Assembly (NCBI GenBank): GCA_900320185.1
Contig: ONRD01000001.1
Span: forward strand, 124,001-188,000
DNA from: an uncultured Bacteroidales bacterium
GTDB lineage: Bacteria; Bacteroidota; Bacteroidia; Bacteroidales; UBA932
Direction: 5' to 3'
Length of the DNA: 64,000 bases
Positions 35,642-43,266 of the stretch are shown one piece after another. Each line of letters opens with the position of its first letter. Position 1 is the first letter of the stretch. The notes beneath the pieces were generated by a model that was given only the letters and a program-made list of their open reading frames with translations, had not been told where the DNA came from and ran no database searches. Made by a program: the position numbers and the translations under genes.

Positions 35642-37828
35642 TCATTCAGGAAGGTCCCCGGGCTTCAGGAAATCGACCCTGAGGTGCCGTTTGGAACCAT
35701 CCTGGAACCTGACTTCGAAAGTAGTGGATTCCTTGTTCACGCCGACTACGGTCCCCTCTCCGAACACGTCATGATGCACCGCATCCCCGACCTTGAACGG
35801 GGACTCATATTCCCGGCGCTCGGAGTCGAAACCGTCCGCCCCGGAAGGCAGGAACCGTTCCTCGTCCAGGACGTGCATGAGATTCCTGGTACCGCGCCAC
35901 AGGTCCTCCGGGACATATCCCTCGGTCACGAACATGTCCCGCTTTATCTCGGTGAGGAACCGGGACGGGTACTTGTTCATCTTCGTGGAGACGTTATAAC
36001 CCTCCGACTCCGTCAGGAACAGGGCCTTCCTGGCCCGGGTGATCGCCACGTACATGAGCCTGCGCTCTTCCTCCTCCCCGTGCTTCTTGTACTCCCGGAT
36101 GGTCCTCATGTTCGGGAATATCCCCTCGCTCAGGCCTATCACGAACACGTAAGGGAACTCGAGGCCCTTGGCCTGGTGGACCGTCATGAGCTTGAGGGTC
36201 GGAGAGTCCTTCCGGTAGTCCTGGTTAGTGTAGAGGGCGATGTCCTGGAGGTATTCGGAGAGGGAGACGTCGTCGTCCGACCTGGCGCTCTCGTAGAACT
36301 TCACGCTCCGGAGCAGTTCGTCCATGTTCTCAAGCCTGTCCTCGTCCTGGTCCTCGCGGAGCTGGCGCTTGAGGCCGCTCCTGTCAAGGATCCTGTCGAG
36401 AAGGTCGGACACAGGCGCTTTCCGGGCATATTCCCTGGCATCTTCGATGAGGGAGACGAACTCCCTGGCACCCGGCCTGCCCAGCACCTCGTCCTCCAGG
36501 CTGGCCTTGAGCGTAGCGAAAAGGCTTCCGCCGGCAGCGGCCGAGCGGGCCTTCAGAGTCTCGAGATACCTGCGCCCCAGTTTCCTGGACGGCTCGTTGA
36601 GTATCCGCTCGAAGGAAAGGTCGTCGGAAGTGTCGTTGACCAGCCGCAGGTAGCTCAGGGCATCCTTGATTTCCTTCCGTTCGAAGAACCTGGTGCCTCC
36701 CCAGATGGTGTACTGTATGCCGGCGGACAGGAGTTCCTGTTCTATCTGCCTCGACTGGAAGGAAGCCCGGTAGAGGATGGCGAAATCGCTTGGCGACGCC
36801 CCGCCTTCCATCAGCAGCCTGACCTGCCTGACCACCCACTGCATCTCCTCGGATTCCGTCTTCCCATGGAAATGGACGACCGTCCGGCCGGCTTGCGACC
36901 GGGTGAAAAGGTCCTTCGGAATCCTGTTCTTGTTGTTCCCTATCACGGAATTGGCCACGTCGAGGATCTTCTGGGTAGAGCGATAGTTCTCATCCAGCAC
37001 GACATCCTTGTCCCGTGCAAAGTTGAGGAACCTCTCCGGCCTCGCCCCGCGCCATTCGTAGATGGCCTGGTCCGGATCACCTACCACGAAGAGGTTGCCA
37101 TGGCCGGCCGCAAGTTTCTCGATGATCCGCCAGTTGTCAGCGTTGCAGTCCTGCGCTTCATCCACCATGATGTAGTTCAGCTGGTCCTGCCAGTACTGCC
37201 GCGCGTCCGGGAAACGGTCCAGGATGTAGTCCGTGAAATTCTCAAGGTCGTCGAAGTCGAGGGAGCAGTTCTTCAGCTGGCGGTGGATGTAATTGGCGAC
37301 CGGGGCCCCCAGCATGCCGTCAGACCATTTGACGGAAGGAAGCATGTAGGTGTCGATGTAGTCATCCAGGTCCTTGGAGGCGGAGACCTGTCCGAGGAAC
37401 TCCTTCACGGTCTTCTCCGTCCTCTTGATCCCGAGCTGTTCCATGCACTGCCTCGCAACCGACTTGGAGTCCTCTTCGTCCAGTATGGCGAAATTCTTCG
37501 GGAAGCCGAGCCTGTGGATTTCCTTGCGGAGGAATTTGACACAGAACCCGTCGATGGTGCAGACGAAGTCATTGTAGTCGCCGCTGCGGACCATTGCGGA
37601 AATCCTCTGCCGCATCTCCGACGCAGCCTTGTTGGTAAAGGTCAGGCACAGGATGTTGGCAGGGTCGATGCCCAGCACGTTCACCAGATAGGCATAACGG
37701 TGGGTCAAAGCCTTTGTCTTGCCGGTCCCGGCCCCGGCTATCACCCTGATACGCCCCTCGGTGGAGGTTACCGCCTCCGCCTGGCGCGAATTCAAACCAG
37801 CCAGTATGCTTCCTACAATGTCTTCCAT
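35642..37828 (-). CDS. UvrD/PcrA-type DNA helicase
   Basis: 728 residues from the ATG at 37828. The first residues contain the Q-motif NSRQAEAV, then Walker A AGAGTGKTKALTHR near residue 31, LTFTNKAASEMRQR, IMVDEAQDCNADNW (Walker B) and VGDPDQAIYEWRGARPE (motif III). VHQAKGLEFPYVFVIGLSEG (motif V) and RRLMYVAITRARK (motif VI) complete the superfamily 1A set. The C-terminal GDAVHHDVFGEGTVVGV is the Tudor-like domain that binds RNA polymerase in PcrA/UvrD. It works in repair and in removing proteins from DNA. It is the first gene of the glycogen unit. Confidence 0.94.
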   Translation of the reverse strand: MEDIVGSILAGLNSRQAEAVTSTEGRIRVIAGAGTGKTKALTHRYAYLVNVLGIDPANILCLTFTNKAASEMRQRISAMVRSGDYNDFVCTIDGFCVKFLRKEIHRLGFPKNFAILDEEDSKSVARQCMEQLGIKRTEKTVKEFLGQVSASKDLDDYIDTYMLPSVKWSDGMLGAPVANYIHRQLKNCSLDFDDLENFTDYILDRFPDARQYWQDQLNYIMVDEAQDCNADNWRIIEKLAAGHGNLFVVGDPDQAIYEWRGARPERFLNFARDKDVVLDENYRSTQKILDVANSVIGNNKNRIPKDLFTRSQAGRTVVHFHGKTESEEMQWVVRQVRLLMEGGASPSDFAILYRASFQSRQIEQELLSAGIQYTIWGGTRFFERKEIKDALSYLRLVNDTSDDLSFERILNEPSRKLGRRYLETLKARSAAAGGSLFATLKASLEDEVLGRPGAREFVSLIEDAREYARKAPVSDLLDRILDRSGLKRQLREDQDEDRLENMDELLRSVKFYESARSDDDVSLSEYLQDIALYTNQDYRKDSPTLKLMTVHQAKGLEFPYVFVIGLSEGIFPNMRTIREYKKHGEEEERRLMYVAITRARKALFLTESEGYNVSTKMNKYPSRFLTEIKRDMFVTEGYVPEDLWRGTRNLMHVLDEERFLPSGADGFDSERREYESPFKVGDAVHHDVFGEGTVVGVNKESTTFEVRFQDGSKRHLRVDFLKPGDLPE

Positions 37829-37835
37829 CAGGTTA

Positions 37836-37843
37836 TAAAGATA
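37836..37843 (-). promoter_or_regulatory. Possible -7 element upstream of uvrD and the glycogen operon
   Basis: TATCTTTA on the minus strand differs by one base from TAnnTTTG and ends 7 nt before the helicase ATG. If it is the real promoter, the mRNA would be leaderless or nearly so. No clear TTG lies at the usual distance. Confidence 0.35.
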
Positions 37844-37882
37844 CGAAATATTCCTGACATGGAGAGCCTGACGGCCTGCCTT

Positions 37883-37913
37883 TTGCTCAAAAACGGAAAG
37901 TTTAGTAACTTTG
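37883..37913 (+). promoter_or_regulatory. Promoter of the porin-like gene
   Basis: TTG (37883-37885), 20 bp, TAACTTTG (37906-37913) is a full match to the Bacteroidota promoter. It is placed about 20 bp before the first usable ATG, which rules out an earlier TTG start at 37911. Confidence 0.7.
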
Positions 37914-37931
37914 TCGGATACTACGCCCAGC

Positions 37932-40628
37932 ATGAAGATGTCCAAAGTCCTTGAAAGACTCCTTTTCCCGGCAGTCATAGTCTGCTTCCTGGTCCTCCAG
38001 GTAGCCGCGATGGCCGACCGCAGCGGAACCGGCCGGATGGGCGCCGCCGTGGTTTATGCCGAAAGGTCCGGGAAACCGGACACTATCAAGTACAGGAACC
38101 AGTTCATCAAGGACGGCGCCAAGGAAGACACTTCCGGATCCTGGCTCAGCCTCATCGACACCACCCCGAGACTCTCCGCCCGCGACACCATCTTCCCTCC
38201 GGACTCGCTCCGGATGACGGACCCCTTCCGCTACAAGTACTATGTGGCGATAATGGACTCCCTGACCCACCTGGAGGTCAAGGACTCCCTCAAAGCCGCC
38301 GGTGACTCCGTGGACTGGCCGCGACTCGATTCCCTTTATGTCCTGGAATACAACCTCCGCAAGAAAGCCGAATTCGACAAGTGGTACGGCAGCCTGTCGA
38401 AGACCGAACGCAAGAAGTACGACTCCGAGGTCAGGATGAAGGCGCAGAAGCACAGGTCCGACAGCATTACCGCTGTCAGGGACAGCATCAAGGGCATCAA
38501 GGACTCCATCGCCGAAGCCACGCCGAGGATCCTCGAGACCTTCGCGCTCCCCGACTCCATGCAGTACAAGAGGATAGTGCAGTGGAGCCACGACAAGGAA
38601 TTCCACAAGATGCACGTACAGATTCCCGACACCGGCTACAACTACAGGTTCAACGACTTCCCTTTCATGCGCAAGGACGTCAACGCGACCTGGCTCGGAG
38701 TGGCGGGATCGGCCGTGCAGTACTACAACTTCTTCAACAGGACCTCCGAGAACAACGTGGCCTTCTACGATCCCTATGAAGCCTGGACATATTCAAGGAA
38801 CACCCTTCCGTTCTACAACACGAAGACTCCCTACACCGTCCTCTCCTACACCGGGACCCTTCTCTCGGACACCCAGAAGGAATCGGACAACCTCCACATA
38901 CTGACCACCCAGAACATATTCCCGGAACTGAATTTCTCCTTGGAGTACAACCGGTTCGGCGGCAATGGGATAATGGAGAACGAGAAGACCTCCAACGGGA
39001 CCTTCTCCGCCAATGTGAACTATCTGGGCAAGCGCTACCTGCTCCATGCGGGCGTCATATCCAACACGGTCGACAGGCGTGAGAACGGCGGTACCGCGGA
39101 CAACACGATGGTAACCGACACCACGCTGGACGCCCGCGAGTACCCTGTCTTCCTGTCTGAAGCGAGCACCAAGATCTCCAGGCGGACCTACTTCGTCGAC
39201 CAGCAGTACCGTATCCCGTTCACCTTCCTGAAGCGCAAGCAGGTCGACAGGGAATGCAGCCACTACCGCGACAGTATCCTCGCATTCGGAGACACGGCTT
39301 CGATCCTTGCCGTCGACGACCTGGTGGCAAGGCGAAGGGCCCTGATCGAAGCGGCCGACTCCACCGGCGACACCGACATCACAAGCGCGTTCATCGGGCA
39401 CAGCAGTGAATATTCATGGTACAGCAAGTTGTACAAGGACGCCATCGGAGCCAACGACGCAGTCGGCAGGGCCTTCTACGACAACGTGTTCAACTACAGC
39501 CCCACCACGTCCTTCGATTCGGTCAAGGTGACCAGGCTCGAAAACAGGATATTCCTGAAACTGCAGCCATGGAAGGACGATGCGATCATCTCCAAGGTCA
39601 ACGGCGGAGTGGGTAACCGGATCCAACGCCATTACGTCTTCGACCCGACCTACATCAGGGGCAACTCATTCACCACATGGAACTCCTCTTTCGTCTATGC
39701 CGGCGCCGAAGGCAAGCTGAAGGACTACATCAGCTGGAACGCCACCGGTGAATATGTGTTCGTGGGGCATGAGCGCAATGACTTTACGGTCAAGGCCGAT
39801 TCCAGGCTGAGTTTCAAGCCTTTCAGGAGGGACCGCAAATCGCCGGTCAACCTCGACCTGCACTTCGAGACCAGCCTGAAGGAGCCGGACTTCTACCACC
39901 AGCACTATTATTCCAACCACTATAGCTGGGAGAACGACTTCAGCAAGGTTTCCACCACCAAGGTCCAAGCCCGGCTGGCCGTCCCCAAGTGGGATGTCGC
40001 CGTCGGAGCAGGCTACGCCCTCCTGGCGAACAATATCTATTTCGACACAACGGGAGTCGTTCGCCAGAACGGTTCGCCGATGAGCGTCCTGAGTGTATCC
40101 CTGGACAAGGATCTCTCCCTCTTCGGCTTCTTCCACCTCGACAACCGCCTGCTTTTCCAGGTCTCCTCGGACCAGGATGTCCTTCCGCTGCCGACCCTTG
40201 CGGTCAACTCCAGGATCTACATCCAGTTCCCCGTCAAGAAAGACGTGATGATGATGCAGATAGGCGGGAATGTCTGGTATAACACTGAATTCTACTCTCC
40301 TTCATGGAATCCTGCGGTAGGCGCGTTCTACAACCAGAAGGAAGTAAAGTACAACAACGGCCCGGTCATCGATGCCTTCGTCAATGTCCAGTGGAAGAGG
40401 GCTTGCGTCTTCATCAAATACGAGAACGCGGGGCTCGGATGGCCGATGGACAAGGCTGACTACTTCAGCGCCAACCACTACATCAGGACCCAGAGGGCAG
40501 TCAAGTTCGGCATCTACTGGCCGTTCTACCGGCAGCCCTTCGAGAACAAGCAGGTCACCGCAGGCTCCGGCCTCTCCGGTGGCGGCGGATCCCGCAGCGG
40601 TGGCTCGGCCGGAAGGATCGGCAGATAG
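37932..40628 (+). CDS. Putative outer-membrane porin (Porin_10-like)
   Basis: 898 residues from the ATG at 37932 (a second Met two codons on is possible). An N-terminal hydrophobic signal (LLFPAVIVCFLVLQVAAMA) is followed by a charged helical region (about 100-215), rich in K, D and S, before the beta-rich part. From about residue 235 (NDFPFMRKDVNATWLGVAGS) the sequence alternates aromatic and polar residues as in a beta barrel. It ends with YWPFYRQPFENKQ and a Gly/Ser-rich tail. It resembles the Bacteroidota putative porin family. Cargo is unknown. It is followed after 27 bp by a lytic transglycosylase, probably in the same transcript. Confidence 0.75.
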   Translation: MKMSKVLERLLFPAVIVCFLVLQVAAMADRSGTGRMGAAVVYAERSGKPDTIKYRNQFIKDGAKEDTSGSWLSLIDTTPRLSARDTIFPPDSLRMTDPFRYKYYVAIMDSLTHLEVKDSLKAAGDSVDWPRLDSLYVLEYNLRKKAEFDKWYGSLSKTERKKYDSEVRMKAQKHRSDSITAVRDSIKGIKDSIAEATPRILETFALPDSMQYKRIVQWSHDKEFHKMHVQIPDTGYNYRFNDFPFMRKDVNATWLGVAGSAVQYYNFFNRTSENNVAFYDPYEAWTYSRNTLPFYNTKTPYTVLSYTGTLLSDTQKESDNLHILTTQNIFPELNFSLEYNRFGGNGIMENEKTSNGTFSANVNYLGKRYLLHAGVISNTVDRRENGGTADNTMVTDTTLDAREYPVFLSEASTKISRRTYFVDQQYRIPFTFLKRKQVDRECSHYRDSILAFGDTASILAVDDLVARRRALIEAADSTGDTDITSAFIGHSSEYSWYSKLYKDAIGANDAVGRAFYDNVFNYSPTTSFDSVKVTRLENRIFLKLQPWKDDAIISKVNGGVGNRIQRHYVFDPTYIRGNSFTTWNSSFVYAGAEGKLKDYISWNATGEYVFVGHERNDFTVKADSRLSFKPFRRDRKSPVNLDLHFETSLKEPDFYHQHYYSNHYSWENDFSKVSTTKVQARLAVPKWDVAVGAGYALLANNIYFDTTGVVRQNGSPMSVLSVSLDKDLSLFGFFHLDNRLLFQVSSDQDVLPLPTLAVNSRIYIQFPVKKDVMMMQIGGNVWYNTEFYSPSWNPAVGAFYNQKEVKYNNGPVIDAFVNVQWKRACVFIKYENAGLGWPMDKADYFSANHYIRTQRAVKFGIYWPFYRQPFENKQVTAGSGLSGGGGSRSGGSAGRIGR

Positions 40629-40655
40629 CCCCCGAAGACCATAAAACCGTCCTTG

Positions 40656-41801
40656 ATGGGTTTAAAAAGGGTAACCAAGAAATTCCTCAGGTATCTGATA
40701 CCTATCCTGCTGATCTCACTGGTAATACCGGTTACGGAGACCGGCAGGATGGCACTGCAGGCCGTGAACGGCCCCTATGAGGGGAAGCGTCTGCGGTGCG
40801 TGATAGCATTGGGGGACTACGACCAGCTTTCGAAGGGCTACCTCACAGGCTACAACTACGAGATGCTGACCCGTTTCGCCGATTCGCTGGCCGGAGGTGC
40901 CAAGGTAGTCCTTGCGGATCCCAGGAGGAACTATCTCGACTCCCTCGCGCAGGACAGCCTGGACATCCTGGTTCTGCCCGCTCCCGAAGTCCCTCAGGCG
41001 AAAGGGTTCTCGGCGGTATTCCCGGTCGACTCGCAGACGGTCTGGCTCATCAAGTCCGACTACCTGAAACAGAGAAAGCTTTCCGGCTGGATGACTTCAT
41101 TCGGAGCCACCGATGAATATGCTTCGGTAAAGGGCCGCTTCTTCGGAGGCTACAACCCCTACTTGAAAGGAAGGAAGAAAACGGACGGGATCATCAGTCC
41201 CTACGACGAGCTGATCAAGGCCGGGGCCGGGAAGATAGGCTGGGACTGGAGGATGTTCGCCGCCCTGATCTGGAGCGAATCGAAGTTCAGGATCCAGGCA
41301 CTGTCACCCCGGGGAGCCTTCGGCCTGATGCAGATGATGCCCGGGACCGCAAGCAGGTACGAAGTCGAAGACCTGCTGAACCCCCGCGAGAACATCGAGG
41401 CAGGAGCGGAATACCTGGTCAGGCTGCAGAACATGTTCAGGGGATATGCAGCCGATGAAGAAGAGCTTGTCAAATACACCCTGGCAGCGTACAACGCCGG
41501 GGAAGGCCGGGTGATGGACATGATCGCCGTTGCCCGTTCAAGCGGCATGGACACGACCCGATGGGACGCGATGACAGGAGTGCTGCCCTCAATGGACCAG
41601 GATTCAATTTCACTTAACGGGAACGTGCGCCACGGGCGTTTCAACGGTGGAGAGACGAGGGCATACGTCCGCTCAGTCCTCAACCAGTTCGACATTTTCT
41701 GCGGGATTTCCCCGCGCTATGCCGACGCCCCTTCCGACTCTCTTTCAACCCGGCTGGACAGTCTTCCTGCATCTCTCCCCATCCCTCAAGGGTCGGGATG
41801 A
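40656..41801 (+). CDS. Membrane-bound lytic transglycosylase (MltF-like, SLT domain)
   Basis: 381 residues from the ATG at 40656 with an N-terminal membrane anchor or signal (LRYLIPILLISLVIPV, about 12-27). Residues 45-165 look like a shortened periplasmic solute-binding domain (LRCVIALGDYDQLSKGYLTG, VFPVDSQTVWLIKSDYL). From about 190 the SLT domain shows ALIWSESKFRIQALSPRGAFGLMQMMPGTA, given here as its parts WSESKF (catalytic Glu) and RGAFGLMQMMPG. NIEAGAEYLVRLQNMF and LAAYNAGEGRVMD follow. It cleaves peptidoglycan with 1,6-anhydro products. The binding domain is about half the length found in MltF, so ligand binding may be lost. Confidence 0.88.
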   Translation: MGLKRVTKKFLRYLIPILLISLVIPVTETGRMALQAVNGPYEGKRLRCVIALGDYDQLSKGYLTGYNYEMLTRFADSLAGGAKVVLADPRRNYLDSLAQDSLDILVLPAPEVPQAKGFSAVFPVDSQTVWLIKSDYLKQRKLSGWMTSFGATDEYASVKGRFFGGYNPYLKGRKKTDGIISPYDELIKAGAGKIGWDWRMFAALIWSESKFRIQALSPRGAFGLMQMMPGTASRYEVEDLLNPRENIEAGAEYLVRLQNMFRGYAADEEELVKYTLAAYNAGEGRVMDMIAVARSSGMDTTRWDAMTGVLPSMDQDSISLNGNVRHGRFNGGETRAYVRSVLNQFDIFCGISPRYADAPSDSLSTRLDSLPASLPIPQGSG

Positions 41802-41807
41802 GCAGGA
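41789..41807 (+). repeat. 19-bp direct repeat, left copy
   Basis: AGGGTCGGGATGAGCAGGA, covering the stop codon of the transglycosylase, is repeated exactly at 43313-43331 inside the 3' end of the convergent permease gene. The two copies bracket the atypical segment; the flanking bases diverge immediately. Confidence 0.6.
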
Positions 41808-42047
41808 ACAATGACCGTCCGGTCTTCTTCATTCTGATAACGTGGCACTGCCAGCAAGTCCGAAGCCTTCCGGGGTCTTCGCCCCAACCGATGCATGGAA
41901 AGGTTTTGGATAATCGGAATATTCTGCCTATCTTGCAAGGAATCAACGGCCTTTGCCTTGACCCACGCCTGACTTCCGCAAAGGTTCCCATCGAACCTTG
42001 AATCTTGTTTTCCTTTACTTGCATAGCACATCGACCCGCTTCCTGTC
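41802..42047. other. Non-coding spacer at the left of the scar region
   Basis: 246 bp between the transglycosylase stop and a short GC-rich frame. No convincing gene on either strand, no tRNA, no hairpin with a T-tract and no full TAnnTTTG promoter were seen. Together with the doubtful frame downstream it makes a 625-bp stretch without a confident gene. Confidence 0.5.
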
Positions 42048-42094
42048 ATGAAAAACATCTTCCATAGCCTTCTTCTGCCGGCCGCACTCCTGCT

Positions 42095-42208
42095 TTCCGG
42101 TGCTTCGGCATACATTCCGGAGCGGGGACCTTCCCAGGTGGCGGTCGTCCTGGCCGGCTCATCGTCATACATTCCGGCACGGTCAACTTCCCCGGCGACT
42201 GGCACGGC
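42095..42208 (+). repeat. Imperfect 57-bp tandem repeat
   Basis: Two units offset by 57 bp (19 codons). Both contain CATACATTCCGG (42109-42120 and 42166-42177) and encode SAYIPERG and SSYIPARS. The surrounding bases are similar but not identical. Confidence 0.5.
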
Positions 42209-42275
42209 CCCAGGGCCTTCTCCCTGCGGCCGGGGTGATGCCTCGGTTGCCTTCCGCGCTCCGCGCTCCATCCCT

Positions 42276-42327
42276 CCCACGGGACTGCGTCCGTGGGTCC
42301 CTCCCGCTCACGAGGCCGCGGGCGGCC
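42276..42327. other. Two adjacent GC-rich inverted repeats
   Basis: The first pairs CCCAC with GTGGG and GGAC with GTCC around a TGC loop (42276-42297, one bulged base). The second pairs GGCCG (42314-42318) with CGGCC (42323-42327). There is no following T-run, so these are not ordinary terminators. Confidence 0.45.
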
Positions 42328-42426
42328 ACGGGCCCCTCGGCATCACACCCGGCCTCCAGGACACCCTGACGGGGACGGTCACGGGTTTGATAATACAGGA
42401 AAACTAACAGCTTTGATTGTTATCGT

Positions 42427-43110
42427 ATGAAATTAAAGAGTATCTTACTATTCTGCTTTGCAATTATTTATGGCACTAATGCCTATCTTCCAGCTCAAAC
42501 AGCCCCAAAAGTCCCTGAGATGCATAAGTTTCATATATTTCTTGATAATATATATCTCGGGGTCTTTTCTTTTGATAAAGATCAGATTCCAAAAATAATA
42601 CTGGATAACTACTACAAAAGGTATATTGATTTTTCATCTATAACTGAATCAAATATTTTTCCTACAGGCATCCAGCGAGGTTTCATTTCTGATATAGCTA
42701 GTGGTAGAGATGCTTCTGATATTGGTAACAGGCCATTCGTTCATTTGTTAACAAAATATGCGAAAGATGGATACATTTATATAAATAAAGTATTGACAGA
42801 GAATATAAGAAACCTTGGTCGCATGTACTCAGATTTTACAATCGAGTATCAGTATGACAATACCCCAATCACTACGGAGGAAGATGTTATGCGAATGGTT
42901 AGATTAAAGAAAAAAAATATACAAACTTTAGTATTAGTTATCGATGAGCAAAGGAGGATGATAACTATCGACATCAAGACAAAGAAAGGAAGTAAATCTG
43001 AATCTTCGTCAATTTTCGTTATCCCCCGGGAACCGTCGTGGAGACAAGCGATTACCTCCCGTTCGGGACGAGGTGGAGCCGGACAGGAGGTAACCTCACT
43101 GCAACACTGA
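42427..43110 (+). CDS. AT-rich gene for a secreted protein of unknown function, 3' end fused to foreign DNA
   Basis: 227 codons. The first ~198 (to about 43020) have a base composition near one third GC, against high-50s around it, and use A/T-ending codons, a clear sign of transfer. The signal peptide MKLKSILLFCFAIIYGTNA is followed by YLPAQTAPKVPEMHKFHIFL and a mixed alpha/beta sequence with no domain I recognise. The hydrophobic strands IQTLVLVIDEQRRMITIDIK lie near the end. From about 43021 the frame runs into the RHS fragment in the wrong frame (PREPSWRQAITSRSGRGG), so the native C-terminus is probably lost. Linkage to RHS DNA hints at toxin-immunity context, but nothing proves it. Confidence 0.6.
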   Translation: MKLKSILLFCFAIIYGTNAYLPAQTAPKVPEMHKFHIFLDNIYLGVFSFDKDQIPKIILDNYYKRYIDFSSITESNIFPTGIQRGFISDIASGRDASDIGNRPFVHLLTKYAKDGYIYINKVLTENIRNLGRMYSDFTIEYQYDNTPITTEEDVMRMVRLKKKNIQTLVLVIDEQRRMITIDIKTKKGSKSESSSIFVIPREPSWRQAITSRSGRGGAGQEVTSLQH

Positions 43111-43244
43111 CCGATCTATCCAACCGGTGGAGGTACTCCGGCAAGGAAGAGCAGGCCGCCGCACTCAACCCTGCACTGCCTCTGCTCGACTACGGCGCCC
43201 GCATGTACGACCCGGTCATCGCCCGGTGGATGAGTGTCGGCTGA
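43023..43244 (+). pseudogene. Orphan C-terminal tip of an RHS/YD-repeat protein
   Basis: Reading frame with codon starts at 43023, 43026 and so on gives PPGTVVETSDYLPFGTRWSR, then NRWRYSGKEEQ, and finally LPLLDYGARMYDPVIARWMS before a stop at 43242. This is the RHS repeat-associated core motif (DYYPFG, YSGKE, LYDYGARFYDP, GRW). No start codon with an upstream coding region exists; the frame emerges from the AT-rich gene. After ARWMSV the usual DPLAEKY continuation and variable toxin end are absent. It is a leftover of a larger polymorphic-toxin-type gene. Confidence 0.85.
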
Positions 43245-43266
43245 CTGGGAGATTCCAGGGCCCCTT

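Larger units (their letters stand above)
42048..42407 (+). pseudogene. Short signal-peptide ORF of unknown origin, probably a decayed gene
   Basis: 119 codons. The start MKNIFHSLLLPAALLLSGASA is a textbook signal peptide (shown as MKNIFHSLLLPAALLLSG plus ASA). The rest is Pro/Gly/Arg-rich and looks like non-coding sequence read in frame, until LQDTLTGTVTGLIIQEN at the end, which looks protein-like again. Composition is extremely GC-rich from 42180 to 42370, with stable inverted repeats at 42276-42297 and 42314-42327. I suspect the two ends of a larger gene joined by deletion or filled with unrelated DNA. It is followed after 19 bp by the AT-rich gene. No function can be assigned. Confidence 0.35.

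Noticed and set aside
35624..37954. A 776-codon open frame on the plus strand opposite the UvrD helicase
   Set aside because: It is the exact antisense of a well-supported gene, has a His/Leu/Val/Gly-rich unlikely composition, and follows from the G/C third-base bias.
41680..42024. Minus-strand frame at the left of the scar as a gene
   Set aside because: It overlaps the transglycosylase end, lacks a domain and has no promoter or ribosome site.
41802..43266. A complete insertion sequence or integrative element
   Set aside because: No transposase, integrase or terminal inverted repeats were found; only gene fragments and direct repeats.
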